Below, in pieces: positions 1 to 12,900 of a DNA stretch of 64,000 nt (the first letter of the stretch is position 1; every line of letters begins with the position of its first letter). This DNA comes from Euclidia mi (lineage: Eukaryota; Arthropoda; Insecta; Lepidoptera; Erebidae). The DNA is taken from the NCBI GenBank assembly GCA_944739405.2, contig OX123196.2:70083688-70147687 (forward strand). Direction: 5' to 3'. Below the pieces are notes generated by a model. It was not told the DNA's origin. It made no database searches and worked only from the letters and a program-made list of their open reading frames with translations. Made by a program: the position numbers and the translations under genes.

Positions 1-175
1 TTGGCCTTCCTCTCCCTTTCCATCCCTCTACCTTCATATTCATCACTAGCTTACCTACATATACATATATCATCTCTTCGCATAATATCTCCATACGGAG
101 CCAAACGACTTCCTTTCACTTTCTCGTCTATAGGCGCAACTTTCAGACTTGCAATGGCAAATATTCTTTGTCTTT
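1..175 (-). pseudogene. LINE reverse transcriptase C-terminal fragment, runs off left edge
   Basis: The minus strand reads VAPIDEKVKGSRLAPYGD, then MRRDD, and in another frame MKVEGWKGRGRP. This pattern (PIDEK, R..G...RRD, G..GRGRP) is the usual C-terminal tail of RTE/CR1-like non-LTR retrotransposon polyproteins in insects. Frames are broken, so it is a dead copy that continues outside the window. The clade is my inference. Confidence 0.5.
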
Positions 176-404
176 CGAGATATAAGTCACATAGTAGGTA
201 ACCTTTGCTTCTAGTACCTACCTACCTATCAAATATTTTGGCATTGCTTCACTACAGAACATTGTGAATATGACGATTGCAGTGTCAAATTCTCGGATAT
301 TCAAAACAAATGTCGTTATTGCCAAAATATTTTATTCATTCGATATTTTCATGTTTTTGCCTGATGCTGAATTAAGGTTTTCATGGAATTAAGAATTTTT
401 TATC

Positions 405-795
405 AAAGACAAAAGTCAAAATCATTTATTCATTTAGGCCACAAAGTGACGCTTATGAATGTTAATAATTAAAGTTAACTACTAAATGATTCTACATTTA
501 CATTTACTGCCACGTTCGCAATGTAATAGCTAGAACCACGAGAAAGAACGGGCAATAAAACTCGTGGCCATTTTTTTTACTGCCAGTATAATGGTTTTAC
601 ATGTTATCTTTGTAAGGAGCTGCGACTGTTTCACATTGTGAGTTATCTACTAATGCAAAAATTAATAGTTATTGATATCATATTCAAGCAATAAATTATG
701 TTCATTTGGTAAGCCTCCCAAAGTAAATATGGTGAAACAGGAGCATTCACTTACGTCTTTTAATGTAGGCAACACGCGAACATGACTGTTCATTG
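405..795 (-). mobile_element. Non-LTR retrotransposon 3' end (TTTGACTT-tailed), copy 1
   Basis: The reverse complement matches 8490-8893 over nearly its whole length, including a shared block beginning GTGGCCACGAGTTTTATTGC, and ends in AATAAATGATTTTGACTTTTG. TTTGACTT-type tails are common on lepidopteran CR1/Jockey-like LINE 3' ends. It is 5' truncated with no coding part. An apparent splice donor at 750-731 lies in this repeat and was not taken as an exon. Confidence 0.7.
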
Positions 796-853
796 CCTTT
801 AGCCGAGCACAGAGTGCACAGCGTTGGCACAACTATATACATATAAATCTGAC

Positions 854-964
854 CTGTTTCTCTCTACTTTCTATTTCTTCTTTAAATTGCTTGTCCTGGC
901 TGTCTTTGATCACTAGAGTTTGTTCCAACTCGCATTTTCGCCCGCACACCTCTGCTATTCTCTT
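854..964 (-). CDS. Gene C exon (coiled coil), leftmost in window
   Basis: 37 codons, phase 0 in and out, containing CELEQTLVIKDSQDKQFKEE. The acceptor TTGCAG is preceded by a run of ATT trinucleotides from an abutting LINE tail instead of a normal pyrimidine tract. The donor is GTCAGA, weaker than its neighbours. Confidence 0.75.
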
Positions 965-3900
965 CTGCAATAATAATAATAATAATAATATAATAATATC
1001 GTTTATTTGCATGAAATATGGTGCTTACAGATCTCATAATATAATACATAGTACTTCATATTCCGCCTACTAAATTCGGCATGCAAATTTATATTGTGCC
1101 ATAATTTTAATGAATTAAATAAAAATGTAATAATTCAAATTATGTCACGATGGGAAAATGTTAAGAAATTAAAATACAAATGTCAAACTATGAATATTAC
1201 AAATGTCAAACTAAGAAAATTACAAATGTCAAACTATGAAAATTACAAATGTCAAACTTTAAAAATACTAATGTTAGATTATTAAAAAATACAATATTCA
1301 AAATAAGCATACAGGAATGTCAAAGAATTCAATTACATTATTGATGTCTGTAATAAATTGCTCTTCGTATTATAATTCATAAATTCATTAACAAACAACA
1401 AATAAAATTCAAAACGCATATATAGTTATCTACCCCCTTTAGCCTAAGGTCGCACTACCGTTTACCGTACGCGGTTGGTATAAAAGTGAATAAGGTTACA
1501 CCTTAGGTTTTTAGTCGTTCTATGAATTTCTTCTAACTTACCTCCAGTGCCTCGTTTTCCCTTCTCAATCTCATGTTTTCTTCTTCCAAGCCACAGTTGC
1601 ACCCCAGCTGTAAAACAATTCTTGATTTATGGTGGTGTCTACTCATGGCGATTGAATAATTTAAGTATGATGCATGATTATGTAAAACCAAATATGAACA
1701 TCATTTAATATTATAAGTGTATAAAAAACATCACATTACGCGATCGAAGTCGTGTGCAACGGCTAATTATTATAATAACAGCTTAGAAAAAAAAATAGCA
1801 GCCAAAATGTTTCTCTCCGTGAAATTTTAATTTTCATATTGATCTGAGGTGTCTATGACTCTTCACCCAGTTTACCCATAAATCTCAGACGTACAGTGAG
1901 AATATCCCTCAGGCAGACCAGTATATAACTCTTTCCACAGTTTACCAATAAATGTCAGTGAGAATCTCCCTCAGTCTTAAAAATCTGCCCCTTACACAGT
2001 TTACCCATTAATCTCAGACGAACAGTGAGAGTCACCTGCAGTCAGAGAGTCTATGACTCTTTACACAGTTTACCTATAAATCTCAGACGAACAGTGAGAA
2101 TCACCCGCAGTCAGAGAGTCTATGACTCTTTACACAGTTTACCTATAAATCTCAGACGAACAGTGAGAATCACCCGCAGTCAGAGAGTCTATGACTCTTT
2201 ACACAGTTTACCTATAAATCTCAGACGAACAGTGAGAATCACCCGCAGTCAGAGAGTCTATGACTCTTTACACAGTTTACCTATAAATCTCAGACGAACA
2301 GTGAGAATCACCCGCAGTCAGAGAGTCTATGACTCTTTACACAGTTTACCCATAAATCTCAGACGAACAGTGAGAATCACCCGCAGTCAGAGAGTCTATG
2401 ACTCTTTACACTGTTTACCCATTAATCTCAGCCGAACAGTAAGAGTCACCCGCAGTCAGAGAGTCTATGACTCTTTACACAGTTTACCCATAAATCTCAG
2501 ACGAACAGTGAGAATCACCCGCAGTCAGAGAGTCTATGACTCTTAACACAGTTTACCTATAAATCTCAGACGAACAGTGAGAATCACCCGCAGTCAGAGA
2601 GTCTATGACTCTTTACACAGTTTACCTATAAATCTCAGACGAACAGTGAGAATCACCCGCAGTCAGAGAGTCTATGACTCTTTACACAGTTTACCTATAA
2701 ATCTCAGACGAACAGTGAGAATCACCCGCAGTCAGAGAGTCTATGACTCTTTACACAGTTTACCTATAAATCTCAGACGAACAGTGAGAATCACCCGCAG
2801 TCAGAGAGTCTATGACTCTTTACACAGTTTACCCATAAATCTCAGACGAACAGTGAGAGTCACCCGCAGTCAGAGAGTCTATGACTCTTTACACAGTTTA
2901 CCTATAAATCTCAGACGAACAGTGAGAATCACCCGCAGTCAGAGAGTCTATGACTCTTTACACAGTTTACCTATAAATCTCAGACGAACAGTGAGAATCA
3001 CCCGCAGTCAGAGAGTCTATGACTCTTTACACAGTTTACCTATAAATCTCAGACGAACAGTGAGAATCACCCGCAGTCAGAGAGGCTATGACTCTTTACA
3101 CAGTTTACCCATAAATCTCAGACGAACAGTGAGAATCACCCGCAGTCAGAGAGTCTATGACTCTTTACACTGTTTACCCATTAATCTCAGCCGAACAGTA
3201 AGAGTCACCCGCAGTCAGAGAGTCTATGACTCTTTACACAGTTTACCCATAAATCTCAGACGAACAGTGAGAGTCACCCGCAGTCAGAGAGTCTATGACT
3301 CTTTACACAGTTTACCCATAAATCTCAGACGAACAGTGAGAATCACCCGCAGTCAGAGAGTCTATGACTCTTTACACAGTTTACCTATAAATCTCAGACG
3401 AACAGTAAGAGTCACCCGCAGTCAGAGAGTCTATGACTCTTTACACAGTTTACCTATAAATCTCAGACGAACAGTGAGAATCACCCGCAGTCAGAGAGTC
3501 TATGACTCTTTACACAGTTTACCCATAAATCTCAGACGAACAGTGAGAGTCACCCGCAGTCAGAGAGTCTATGACTCTTTACACAGTTTACCCATAAATC
3601 TCAGACGAACATTGAGAATCACCCGCAGTCAGAGAGTCTATGACTCTTTACACAGTTTACCCATAAATCTCAGACGAACAGTGAGAATCACCCGCAGTCA
3701 GAGAGTCTATGACCCTTTACACATTTTACCCATAAATGTCAGACGTACATTGCGAATTTCCCGCAGTCTATAATACTTTACACAGTTTACCCATAAATAT
3801 AAGTCGTACTATAAGAATCTGAAAAGTCAGAGATGTCTGACTCTTTACATAGTATACCCATAAATCTCAGACGTACAGTCAGTATCTCTCGCAATCAGAG

Positions 3901-6900
3901 AGTATATGACCCTTTACACAGTTTACCCACAAATCTCTAGTCGGGAGCAGTCTGAGTAGTCTGACCCTTTACCCAGTTTACCCATAAATCTCAGACGTAC
4001 AGTGAGAATCTCGCGCAGTCTGAGGAGTTGTTCCATCACCTCCTGTAACTCCTCCTGCACGCCAGGCACCGATGTGAATGACTCCTCACTCCGCTCCCAC
4101 ATACCCTAGTCAATCAAACACGCTGATTTATAGTATACTTTATTTTAGTAATACATTTGTTAGTAGGAATTAAACAATATAATTTACATAATTACACAAA
4201 AAGCAGCTGAAGTACTGGATAGAAATAAATATGTACATTATTTCATTTCATCTAACAAAAATTGTGTAAATGTATGAATAGATTTTAACTTTCGTGAATT
4301 GTACACAATATAATATTGATGTACCTAACGGGTCTATATCGTATGCCGTCGAAGATGTTCCTATATTTTCAAATGTTTACGCGATATGCGCCCGTTACAT
4401 AAATATTAATTAAAGATAATCTAGGACTAATAATAAAAGATAATCTAGGACTAAGACCAGTGTTATGTTCAGTTACCTAATTTTTTAATAAGATGGTATG
4501 GTAGCACGGGCTGTTTCCACAACTCCGCGTCTTGGCCTGTTTTTTACGTATATCGTAGCGTTTTAATAAGATATTTTTGTAAGTATTTGTAGTAACCATG
4601 CAATTAGGTATTTTGGCAGTACCGAGTCATAGTTCGTCGAAGTGTTGGAACTGCTAAGGAAATTGGATATTTCCATCTTCAAGTTGTCCACTTCATGCGC
4701 GATGTCCTGTGAATAAATAATGTATAATATGAGTATGTAGATTGAAACAGTTTGTTGCGATGATAGGTTTTTTTTATGGTAATAGGCGGCAAACGAGCAG
4801 ACGGATCGACTGATGGTCAATTACCGTCGCCCATGGACACAAGCAACACCACAGGAGTCAGAAGTGCGTTGCCGCGCCTTTGGGTTGGGAAAAAGGTTAG
4901 CATGAGGAGTGGGATGAGGGAGAAGGAATAGGGGATGGGGCATCCGGCTCTCTTAGATACTGTTACTTTACGTCGATTTTCTGAAAGAGGGTAGTACTTC
5001 CCCGGTCGAGTCGGCCCATACATGCAGAAATCAGCAAAGCTCTACTACTTAAGAGTTTTTTTGACTAAGAGATATACGAATGTTTGCGTCCAAAATTATT
5101 CAGCTTGCTTAGTGAAATTTGGGTTCTTCCTTCAAATATAAACTGCATTTAAAAAAAAAATACTAAAACGCAGATGGATGGCTATGTAGAGTGCACGATT
5201 CTAGAACATATGCGTTTGTATAAAATTTTAAACCTCTTCATACTGCAAACTTGATGGAAGTGAGGTATGTCAGGATCGTTGCAAATGGCGTTCCGTAACT
5301 TCTGCCTACCCTCCGGGAAACATGCGTGAGTTTAGGTATGTATGTACTGCAAAGAGCTTTGTGTTTAACATTGGAGCAGCTTTTAAACTAGTGCTAGTAT
5401 ATTACAAACATACTTGTCTGACACATCTTCAAGGAGCTTATGAAACAAGAAAATTTTAATTTTATACTATTTTTTTCCACTCCTGACTTGTTACAATAGG
5501 CGTTAAAAGATTTGTACAAAAATTATCTGATTATTTAGGAATGTAAAAAAGCAAGCAAGAGCTAGTTTGTTCTTACCTGACACCTGTCCAAGGACCATTT
5601 CTGCGAGTTGATAACCGTTTGCATCCTTCCAATCTGGTCGGTTTTCTGTTTCTCCATGAGACGAACGTCCAGATAAGATTTTCGTAACATATCTATTAGA
5701 TTATCCTGTTTGGCAGTCTGAAAACGTTAGTTTTAGATAATCCAATAGTAACGCATTTATCACATTGTGTCAAGAGTAAGATACACAAAGCCTGAGGCTT
5801 CAATAACCACACTGACATTCGACGTGCCACGGTTGCTTAGTTCCTGAGTTACCGTGGATTCAAATTACGTTATGTTTCTAAAAATATGTTAGCATATGTA
5901 TCGTAAAAGTCTCCAGAAATTGGTCGATAAAGTAACATTGGTACGTCTTCTATAGAAATTTAGCATAATTTATCCAATAAAATTAAAACTAAAAAGGAGT
6001 AATTCGCATCAAATTTATGAGGCTAATCTGTGTGGGCAAGTCGGACGCGGCAGACCTCGTCGGACATTCGTCGATCAGATTGGGGACATCTTAAAAAATG
6101 GCAAGGTGCGAAGCACCCGGAACCGGCGAGCATGTATGAACAGAGTAATGAATGTAGAGAAAGCGCGTGAGGTTTGTAAGGATAGATGCAAGTGGCGTTC
6201 CGTTGTCTCTGCCTACCCCGACGGAAAAAGGCGTGAGTATATGTATGTATGTAAAATTAAAACTACATATGTTGATACTCATTTCCTGCAAGAAAATAAA
6301 CGAACCCTTGAACTTACCTCATAAAAACATTCTCTGTACAGATCTTCTATAACGCTCAAGTTGTTTTCAAGTGTGTTCACAATATCATTTTGGTTTTCCA
6401 TTTCCTAAAATGTCCATCAGATAACAAACAATATTTTATAGTTTAAAATCGTTTTAACAATTTAAAGCGATTTCATTTAAAGCCATTATCTGTTAACTAA
6501 GCGATTGCTGTATTAGAATAATTGATTTTAAAGCAAATATGTTAGTTAAGGTTAAGATCAAAATATTTTAAAGCAGTTTTAAGATTGAAAATAATAGGTA
6601 TTAACGACTTTTAACTATCTTAGATTTAATATGCGTATTTTTATCATTAGCGTAACTTATGTGTTATGTTTAATATAATTGTTTAAATATAAATAAGATA
6701 TTTTTAAAGTAATTTTAAAATGTTATTCCTTTAAATGTCATCTTACCGATTCAGCCGAAATGGAGACATCAACCTTTTCAGCGCGACAACATTCTAAAGT
6801 CTTGCGGAGAGCTTGCAGCTGAAATAATAAATATACATTTTAAATATAGGCCAGCTGGTCTTATGTTTTCGGCACACCGTTATATCAAATGCTGCGGTAT

Positions 6901-9900
6901 TCGATTTAAAAAGAAATGCTTTTTTTACGTTTGTATTGCTATCATTGTAGGTAAGTATATCAAAAAGAACAGGAAAAGGACTATCAAAAAGAGTAATGAA
7001 TTTTTAATTTATATACTTTTGTCAATGGCCTCACGACAGGTAGCCCCCCGATTCCTGATGCTGGACGGAAGACGTAATATTTTGGTATAGTAATTAAATA
7101 AATACAGAGAATGTAATTGTAGTATGATACCTCCTGTCATTGGTCATCCACTCGAAATCGATGGCCCACGGATGCCACCCTTGCACCTATATCGTCCAGC
7201 AAATTAACAGAAACTCTGCTATTCAAACGTTAAGCTTGAATGCCAGACTCTCAATTGTTTTTCTGCTGTTATTTATTTAGAACCATATAAGATTAAAGCA
7301 GAGTTTGAAGTGCTCCTACAAAAATTTGCTTCGCGTCTGCTGACATATGCCCTTTACTGAACGTTGTTGAAGACTAAAACAGATTTTGGAGAGTGCCTGC
7401 AAAGTTTTATCACGCCTAGAACACTGTACCAGGAGCCATACAAGTCTTACCTCTTTGGATTTCCTTTCGATTTCACGTCTTAATTCCGTGGCTCGTTCAG
7501 TGAGTGTTGCGATACGAGCCTCCGCTACTGACAAACTCTCCGCTTGTACACGGATGGTTTCTTCTTTGTTCTGTAGCTGTACAAACTTACTATTAGTTAC
7601 GTTTATCAAGTGATTTTTTTATAGATTCACGCCTGGCCAGGGACCCTGATGGGGTAGGCAGGGGTGTAATATTATACCCACATTTAGCCATGTTATCAAT
7701 TTGTGTGTCCCGCATAATAGGGGGCGAACCTATTACTATATACGTATTTACCGGTCACTTTATGAGACTCCGTGCTGCTACCGAGAATTCGGCAACCCCA
7801 GTAACATTTTTGGCCAGCCCGGGAATCGAACCCGAGATCTCCCGATCAGCAGACGCATAGGTACGCTATCCGCTGGACCACGGAGGCAGAATGATAAAAT
7901 TGGCGAACTTTATGTAGTAAGTATCTACCAAAGACACTTTATTAAAATTAATGCTGTTTTTAATTATTTCAAAGTATCAATCAAAAAGCTCGTCATTTAT
8001 TTCAACGGAATTTATTCCAGCCAACTATGTTTTTTTCAATGTTACCATTTAGTACATTTAAAACTAAAATAAAAGACTGCCTTATTAAGAAAGGTTATTA
8101 TACTATTCATAGATTAATAGAACTAAACCTTTTATTCTGTAGTCTTAGATACTATTAATGATTATTTCAGTGATAAGGATAGCTGGTCACTTACGCTAGA
8201 CAACTCGTGATCTTTATACCTAATTAGAATTATATAGATACTTTGCATTTTTCAGTTAATCTTTATATAATATTTCTAGTTCTTTTAAATTACTGTTCAT
8301 GTATTATTAGGTCATTCAACTTAGTTACTACATTTACATTTGCATTGTTGTTCCACTAATTTTATTAAAGTTTTACTGTACTGTAAGATGAAGATAACTC
8401 GTGATTATGAGCTGTAAACTAATGTTTTAGTAATTTTGTGTATTCATATACAGTCACTTCTGTAACATATATTTCCACCATAGTTATGAACATGGTCGCG
8501 AGTTGCCTACATTATAAGTCGTAAGTGGATGCTCCTGTTACACAATATTCACACTGGAAGGCTACTACAGCAGTCAAATTGGTAACTACATTAATTATTT
8601 AAGTATTATGTATGTTCCTAATTACTATTTACAAGTAATTAATTACAATGTGAAACAGTTGCAGCTCCTTACAAAAACAAAATATGTAACATAACACTGG
8701 CGATTAAAAAGAGTGGCCACGAGTTTTATTGCCCGTTCTTTCTCGTGGTTCTACCTATTGCTTTGCGAATGGGCAGTAAATGTAAATGTAGAAGCATTAA
8801 AAAGCATTAAGTAATGTACATTAAAATTTGACGTTCATAAGCGTCACCTTGTGACCTAGATGAATAAATGATTTTGACTTTGACTTTGACTTAACTCTAC
8901 AAAGACTAGGTCTAACACAAGACTTGTCCCAAGATTGAAACCATAGAGTATAAAGGACAAAATTTAGCAGTCAATAATTTACAATTTTGAGTCCTATGAG
9001 TAATATGAGCATCAGTCAGTCAACTTACGATTTGTAACGTAGACCTTAGCTTGTTGTGGTAGTAGTTGGCTCGCGTGTTCGCATCACAGGAACCGGCGGC
9101 GCTGTCCTGCAAGCTGCACGCACCACCGCTGTCCTGCAAATACGTAAGGTAACCTTGCTAAATTATTCGTCCTTGAGGAATCATTCGCCAAAAAGTATCT
9201 AAGGATATTTTGCCCATCCTTCCTTAGGCGGTATTTTTATGTAATAAGCACCTAACGAGCAGATGGTTCATCTGAGGGTGTAGTACGAGTTTTACACGGT
9301 GACGATAGCACTAGTCGACGGGAACAATTTTCATACATTTTCTTAAAGCGCCCCCTAGCGGACTCTATCCATCGCTACCGTCCGCTTTAAGAAAATGTAT
9401 GGAAATTGTTCCCGTCGACTAGGCTATCGTCACCGTGACGATCGAGTACAAAACTCGTGGAAGACCCTCTGATGGGAAGCGATTACCGCCACCCACATAA
9501 GTAACACCAGAGGAGTTACAAATGCGATGCCGCCCTTTTGGTTGGGAAAAGAAATAGGAAGAGGAGTGGGATTAGGGAGAAGGAATAGAGCACGAGGCCT
9601 GCGACACTCTCACTCATCGAACGAAACGCTACAGTTTAGGCACATGAGTAAATAAACCGAACAGAGAAACAGCTTCTTAAGAGTTCGTAAATTTGTTACC
9701 TAGTTTGGTAGGGTTGTCACAATAGGTTAAGACAAATCGCTCGTTCGGTATACGACAGATTCTGGATTGGACAGATTCGTGATTCGGCAGATTCCCAACT
9801 CGACAGATTCGTGGATTGGGCAGATTCTTGGACTCGACCGATTCGCTATACGGCAGAAGTACAGTTGTAAATAAAATAGCGAGTGGAACCAAAAAAGGCA

Positions 9901-12900
9901 TGCATCTGAAACGTTTAAAAGCACGGAATTAAAATATACATTTGTTACCAAGGACACGACGTGACGACGTGATTTATTTGACATTCCCAACGATACCACT
10001 AATAGTGTTGAATATTTTTCTGGTAATATTTATGATCAATTTTGCTAATAAACATAGGAATCTCCTTTAGCTATTATGTGCCACTAGTTTTACCACGGGG
10101 ATAGGTATATAAAATAAGTCTAAAAAGAAATTGTGTAAGACAAATTAACGTCTATAAAACAAATGACTATAAAATGGTCAACCAAATCGATAAGGCTTAC
10201 AAAAAACAGGTGCATGCGATTTTCGACCTTATTGACAATTCATGACAGACTTTTTTTTGTATTTTCTTGCTTTCTGACATTGATACGTTAGTAAAATTAT
10301 AAATTCTGAGTTACGTCAATAAGGTCAAAAATCGCATGCACCTGTTTTTTGTAATCACTATCGATGGCTGATAACTTTCTGATAGTCATTGGTTTTGTAA
10401 ACGTTAATTGCTTTTATACAATTTCACAACTAATGAGTTCACGTGGATCCTCTGGGGGATCGAGCTAGGAGATCCTGGTGGACAACATGCAAACATGTTA
10501 AGTATTTCGTTGCCAACATTGACAATATTTAGTTCAAGATCGAAATATTTGCGAAACTTTTGCTCGAGCAATTCAACAAATGCGATAAAATTATCAGGAG
10601 GAAAAAACGAATTAAAAAACCCAATTGTACGTTACCATCGTTAAAATCTTTATAATTACTGAATTATTTCATCTAATATTACACACACAGTACAACAAAC
10701 AACCATTATCAATAATTAATTACCACATTTTTACATTAAAATATTAAAACTTACAACGTACAAAACAAACAACGTGCGTCGTAATAACCCTGAGATTGTC
10801 AACTGCCTGTGCCTACGTAAACTGGTTTTTTCCAGTCTCGCCGCGTACACAACAAGCGGCCAGTGGTCACGCACACATGAGCCGCGTGCTTGTAGTAGTG
10901 CAACGTATTCGCGCTGTTGTATGAAGCTGTGTCTCTGTTCCGTTTATCTACTCATGTGGTTTAGGTACTGTTGCCTTACGTCGATAGAGAAACTCAAGAA
11001 AGTGTGACGTGATGAACTCTACCAGACTACCACGTATTGCTTGATTAAGGTAAGTACCCAAACATGAAACAAGAATCCAAATTGCCGTAAGAAAGTCGTC
11101 TAAGAATTGAGGTACTGCCAAATATTTAGTCCAATAAATCTAGTTAACACATCTTTATAGTGAAAACATCCAGAATGAACGCTCGCACCTGTACGCGGCT
11201 CAACGTAAACTGTTGACGTCCTAACGGATCAACAAATCTGTTCACAAATCGTTACAGACTTACTATATTAAGCAGGTGTAGTTTTTCTTTTTTTTTTTAA
11301 AGACGACTCCCGCATTAGGACTAAATCCTGTGTCGCGGGAGACTTTACAAACATACACCTAACGGGGTAGCCGTTCATAATATCGTCAGTCAATATATCT
11401 CTAACAGCTTAATTCTTCGATAGATAAAATATTGGGCACAACCATTAGACTTTACCTATAGTCGTATTTTTAATTAGACGAAGTCAACTGACGTTTACTG
11501 TGTTGTCAGTTTATGATGAAATAAAAATAGTGTTGTGACAAAGTGAATGATTGAAAAAACTATTGAATGAATGAAATTGCCTTGATTGTCTAGTGAATAG
11601 TTAGTGTGCCGAACGGCCGATATCGGGTACAGTGTTCGAATTGTAGGCGTGCTTTGTACATACCAACGAGTTTTCGAAGACTATGTTCCTATAGTATTTA
11701 CCTATACTGAATACCGAGTGTTTTAAACATTAAGGAAAGCATTGCGAGGAAACTTGTAAGACTGTCCTATTTTCAATACATCATGTAGTCGAAACTATAG
11801 ATGTATAAAATATAACAATTTATAAGTAGGTTACGAAAATAAAAAAACATCGCTTATTACATAATTTGTTTTTATTCATCATCAGATAAAATATCATCAC
11901 TATTGCTTTCGGTGACATTAGTTATAAATCTGTCTGAAACATTGTCGATCATGTGGTCGAGACCATACATTTTGTCTTCTTCTTTAATTATATGAGACAC
12001 GCAGCTACTCCAGTTTTCAGGAGTTATATATGATGAAGTCCTTTTTCAAAAAGTTTTTTTACTTCTGTCATTTTGAAGGTTTTGTTATTTCTTGCAACAT
12101 ATCCTTTAGCCTGCGCCCATACCAACTCAATGGGATTGAGCTCACAGTGGTATGGGGGCAGACCCACCTCGTCTCGTCCACAACATCCTTATCGCAATGT
12201 TCTTGTTTGTGCTGCCATACAATGTCTATAAGAGTAACAAATGGTTAATATTGCTGCTTCTAATGAAATATTTTTGCTCGTTAGCCACTCTTGTATTCTA
12301 GGTTTAGTCCAAGACATTGTAGGCAGCGATTCTAGTTTCCTGGAGTGGTACGGGGCATTATCCATCACTACTACGGAATTTGGTTTAAGTTTTGGCAAAA
12401 CCTAAACCAATTTTCAAAGGAATTGGCATTCATCTCTTGATCTTCTTTATTTTTTTGGCTTCAAATATTAATAAGCTCTCTTCTACGAATCCTTCTTCGA
12501 CTATATGGCCGATAATTAATAGTTTGCCCTTTCCTGAAGGCTGTTTTAAGCCAGTGGTCAAGCCATCTAGGAAGGCCTGGTTCAGATTCCTTGATAATCT
12601 TGATGATTATAGCGGCAGCTTGATAATCTTGATGATTATAGCTTATAACGGCAAAAGTAAAATCGTCTATCTTTGAAACTGTGTTTCGGTCCACGTTTCT
12701 CGGGAGACTTAAATTGTTCATTTTCTTTGTATTCTTTTAAAACACTGTAAACTGGGGTCACACCAATTCCCAAAATGTCAGCTGTTTTCGAAACATATTA
12801 TTTTTTTCGAGAGTCTCAATAGGCAATAATGAAGCAGCTTTCTCCTCAAATACGTATTTGTAGACGTTTTGTATCATAAGTTTTTCAGTGACGCTTAAAG

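Noticed and set aside
731..762. Exon-like segment with acceptor AACAG and donor GTAAGT continuing gene C
   Set aside because: The same sequence occurs in the LINE copy at 8500-8560, so it is repeat sequence, not a host exon.
2025..3773. Long open frames of 173 and 398 codons with a 23-residue repeat on the plus strand
   Set aside because: They follow from a 69-bp minisatellite whose length is a multiple of 3. No codon bias, no flanking coding sequence and no splice support; the array matches minus-strand intron sequence.
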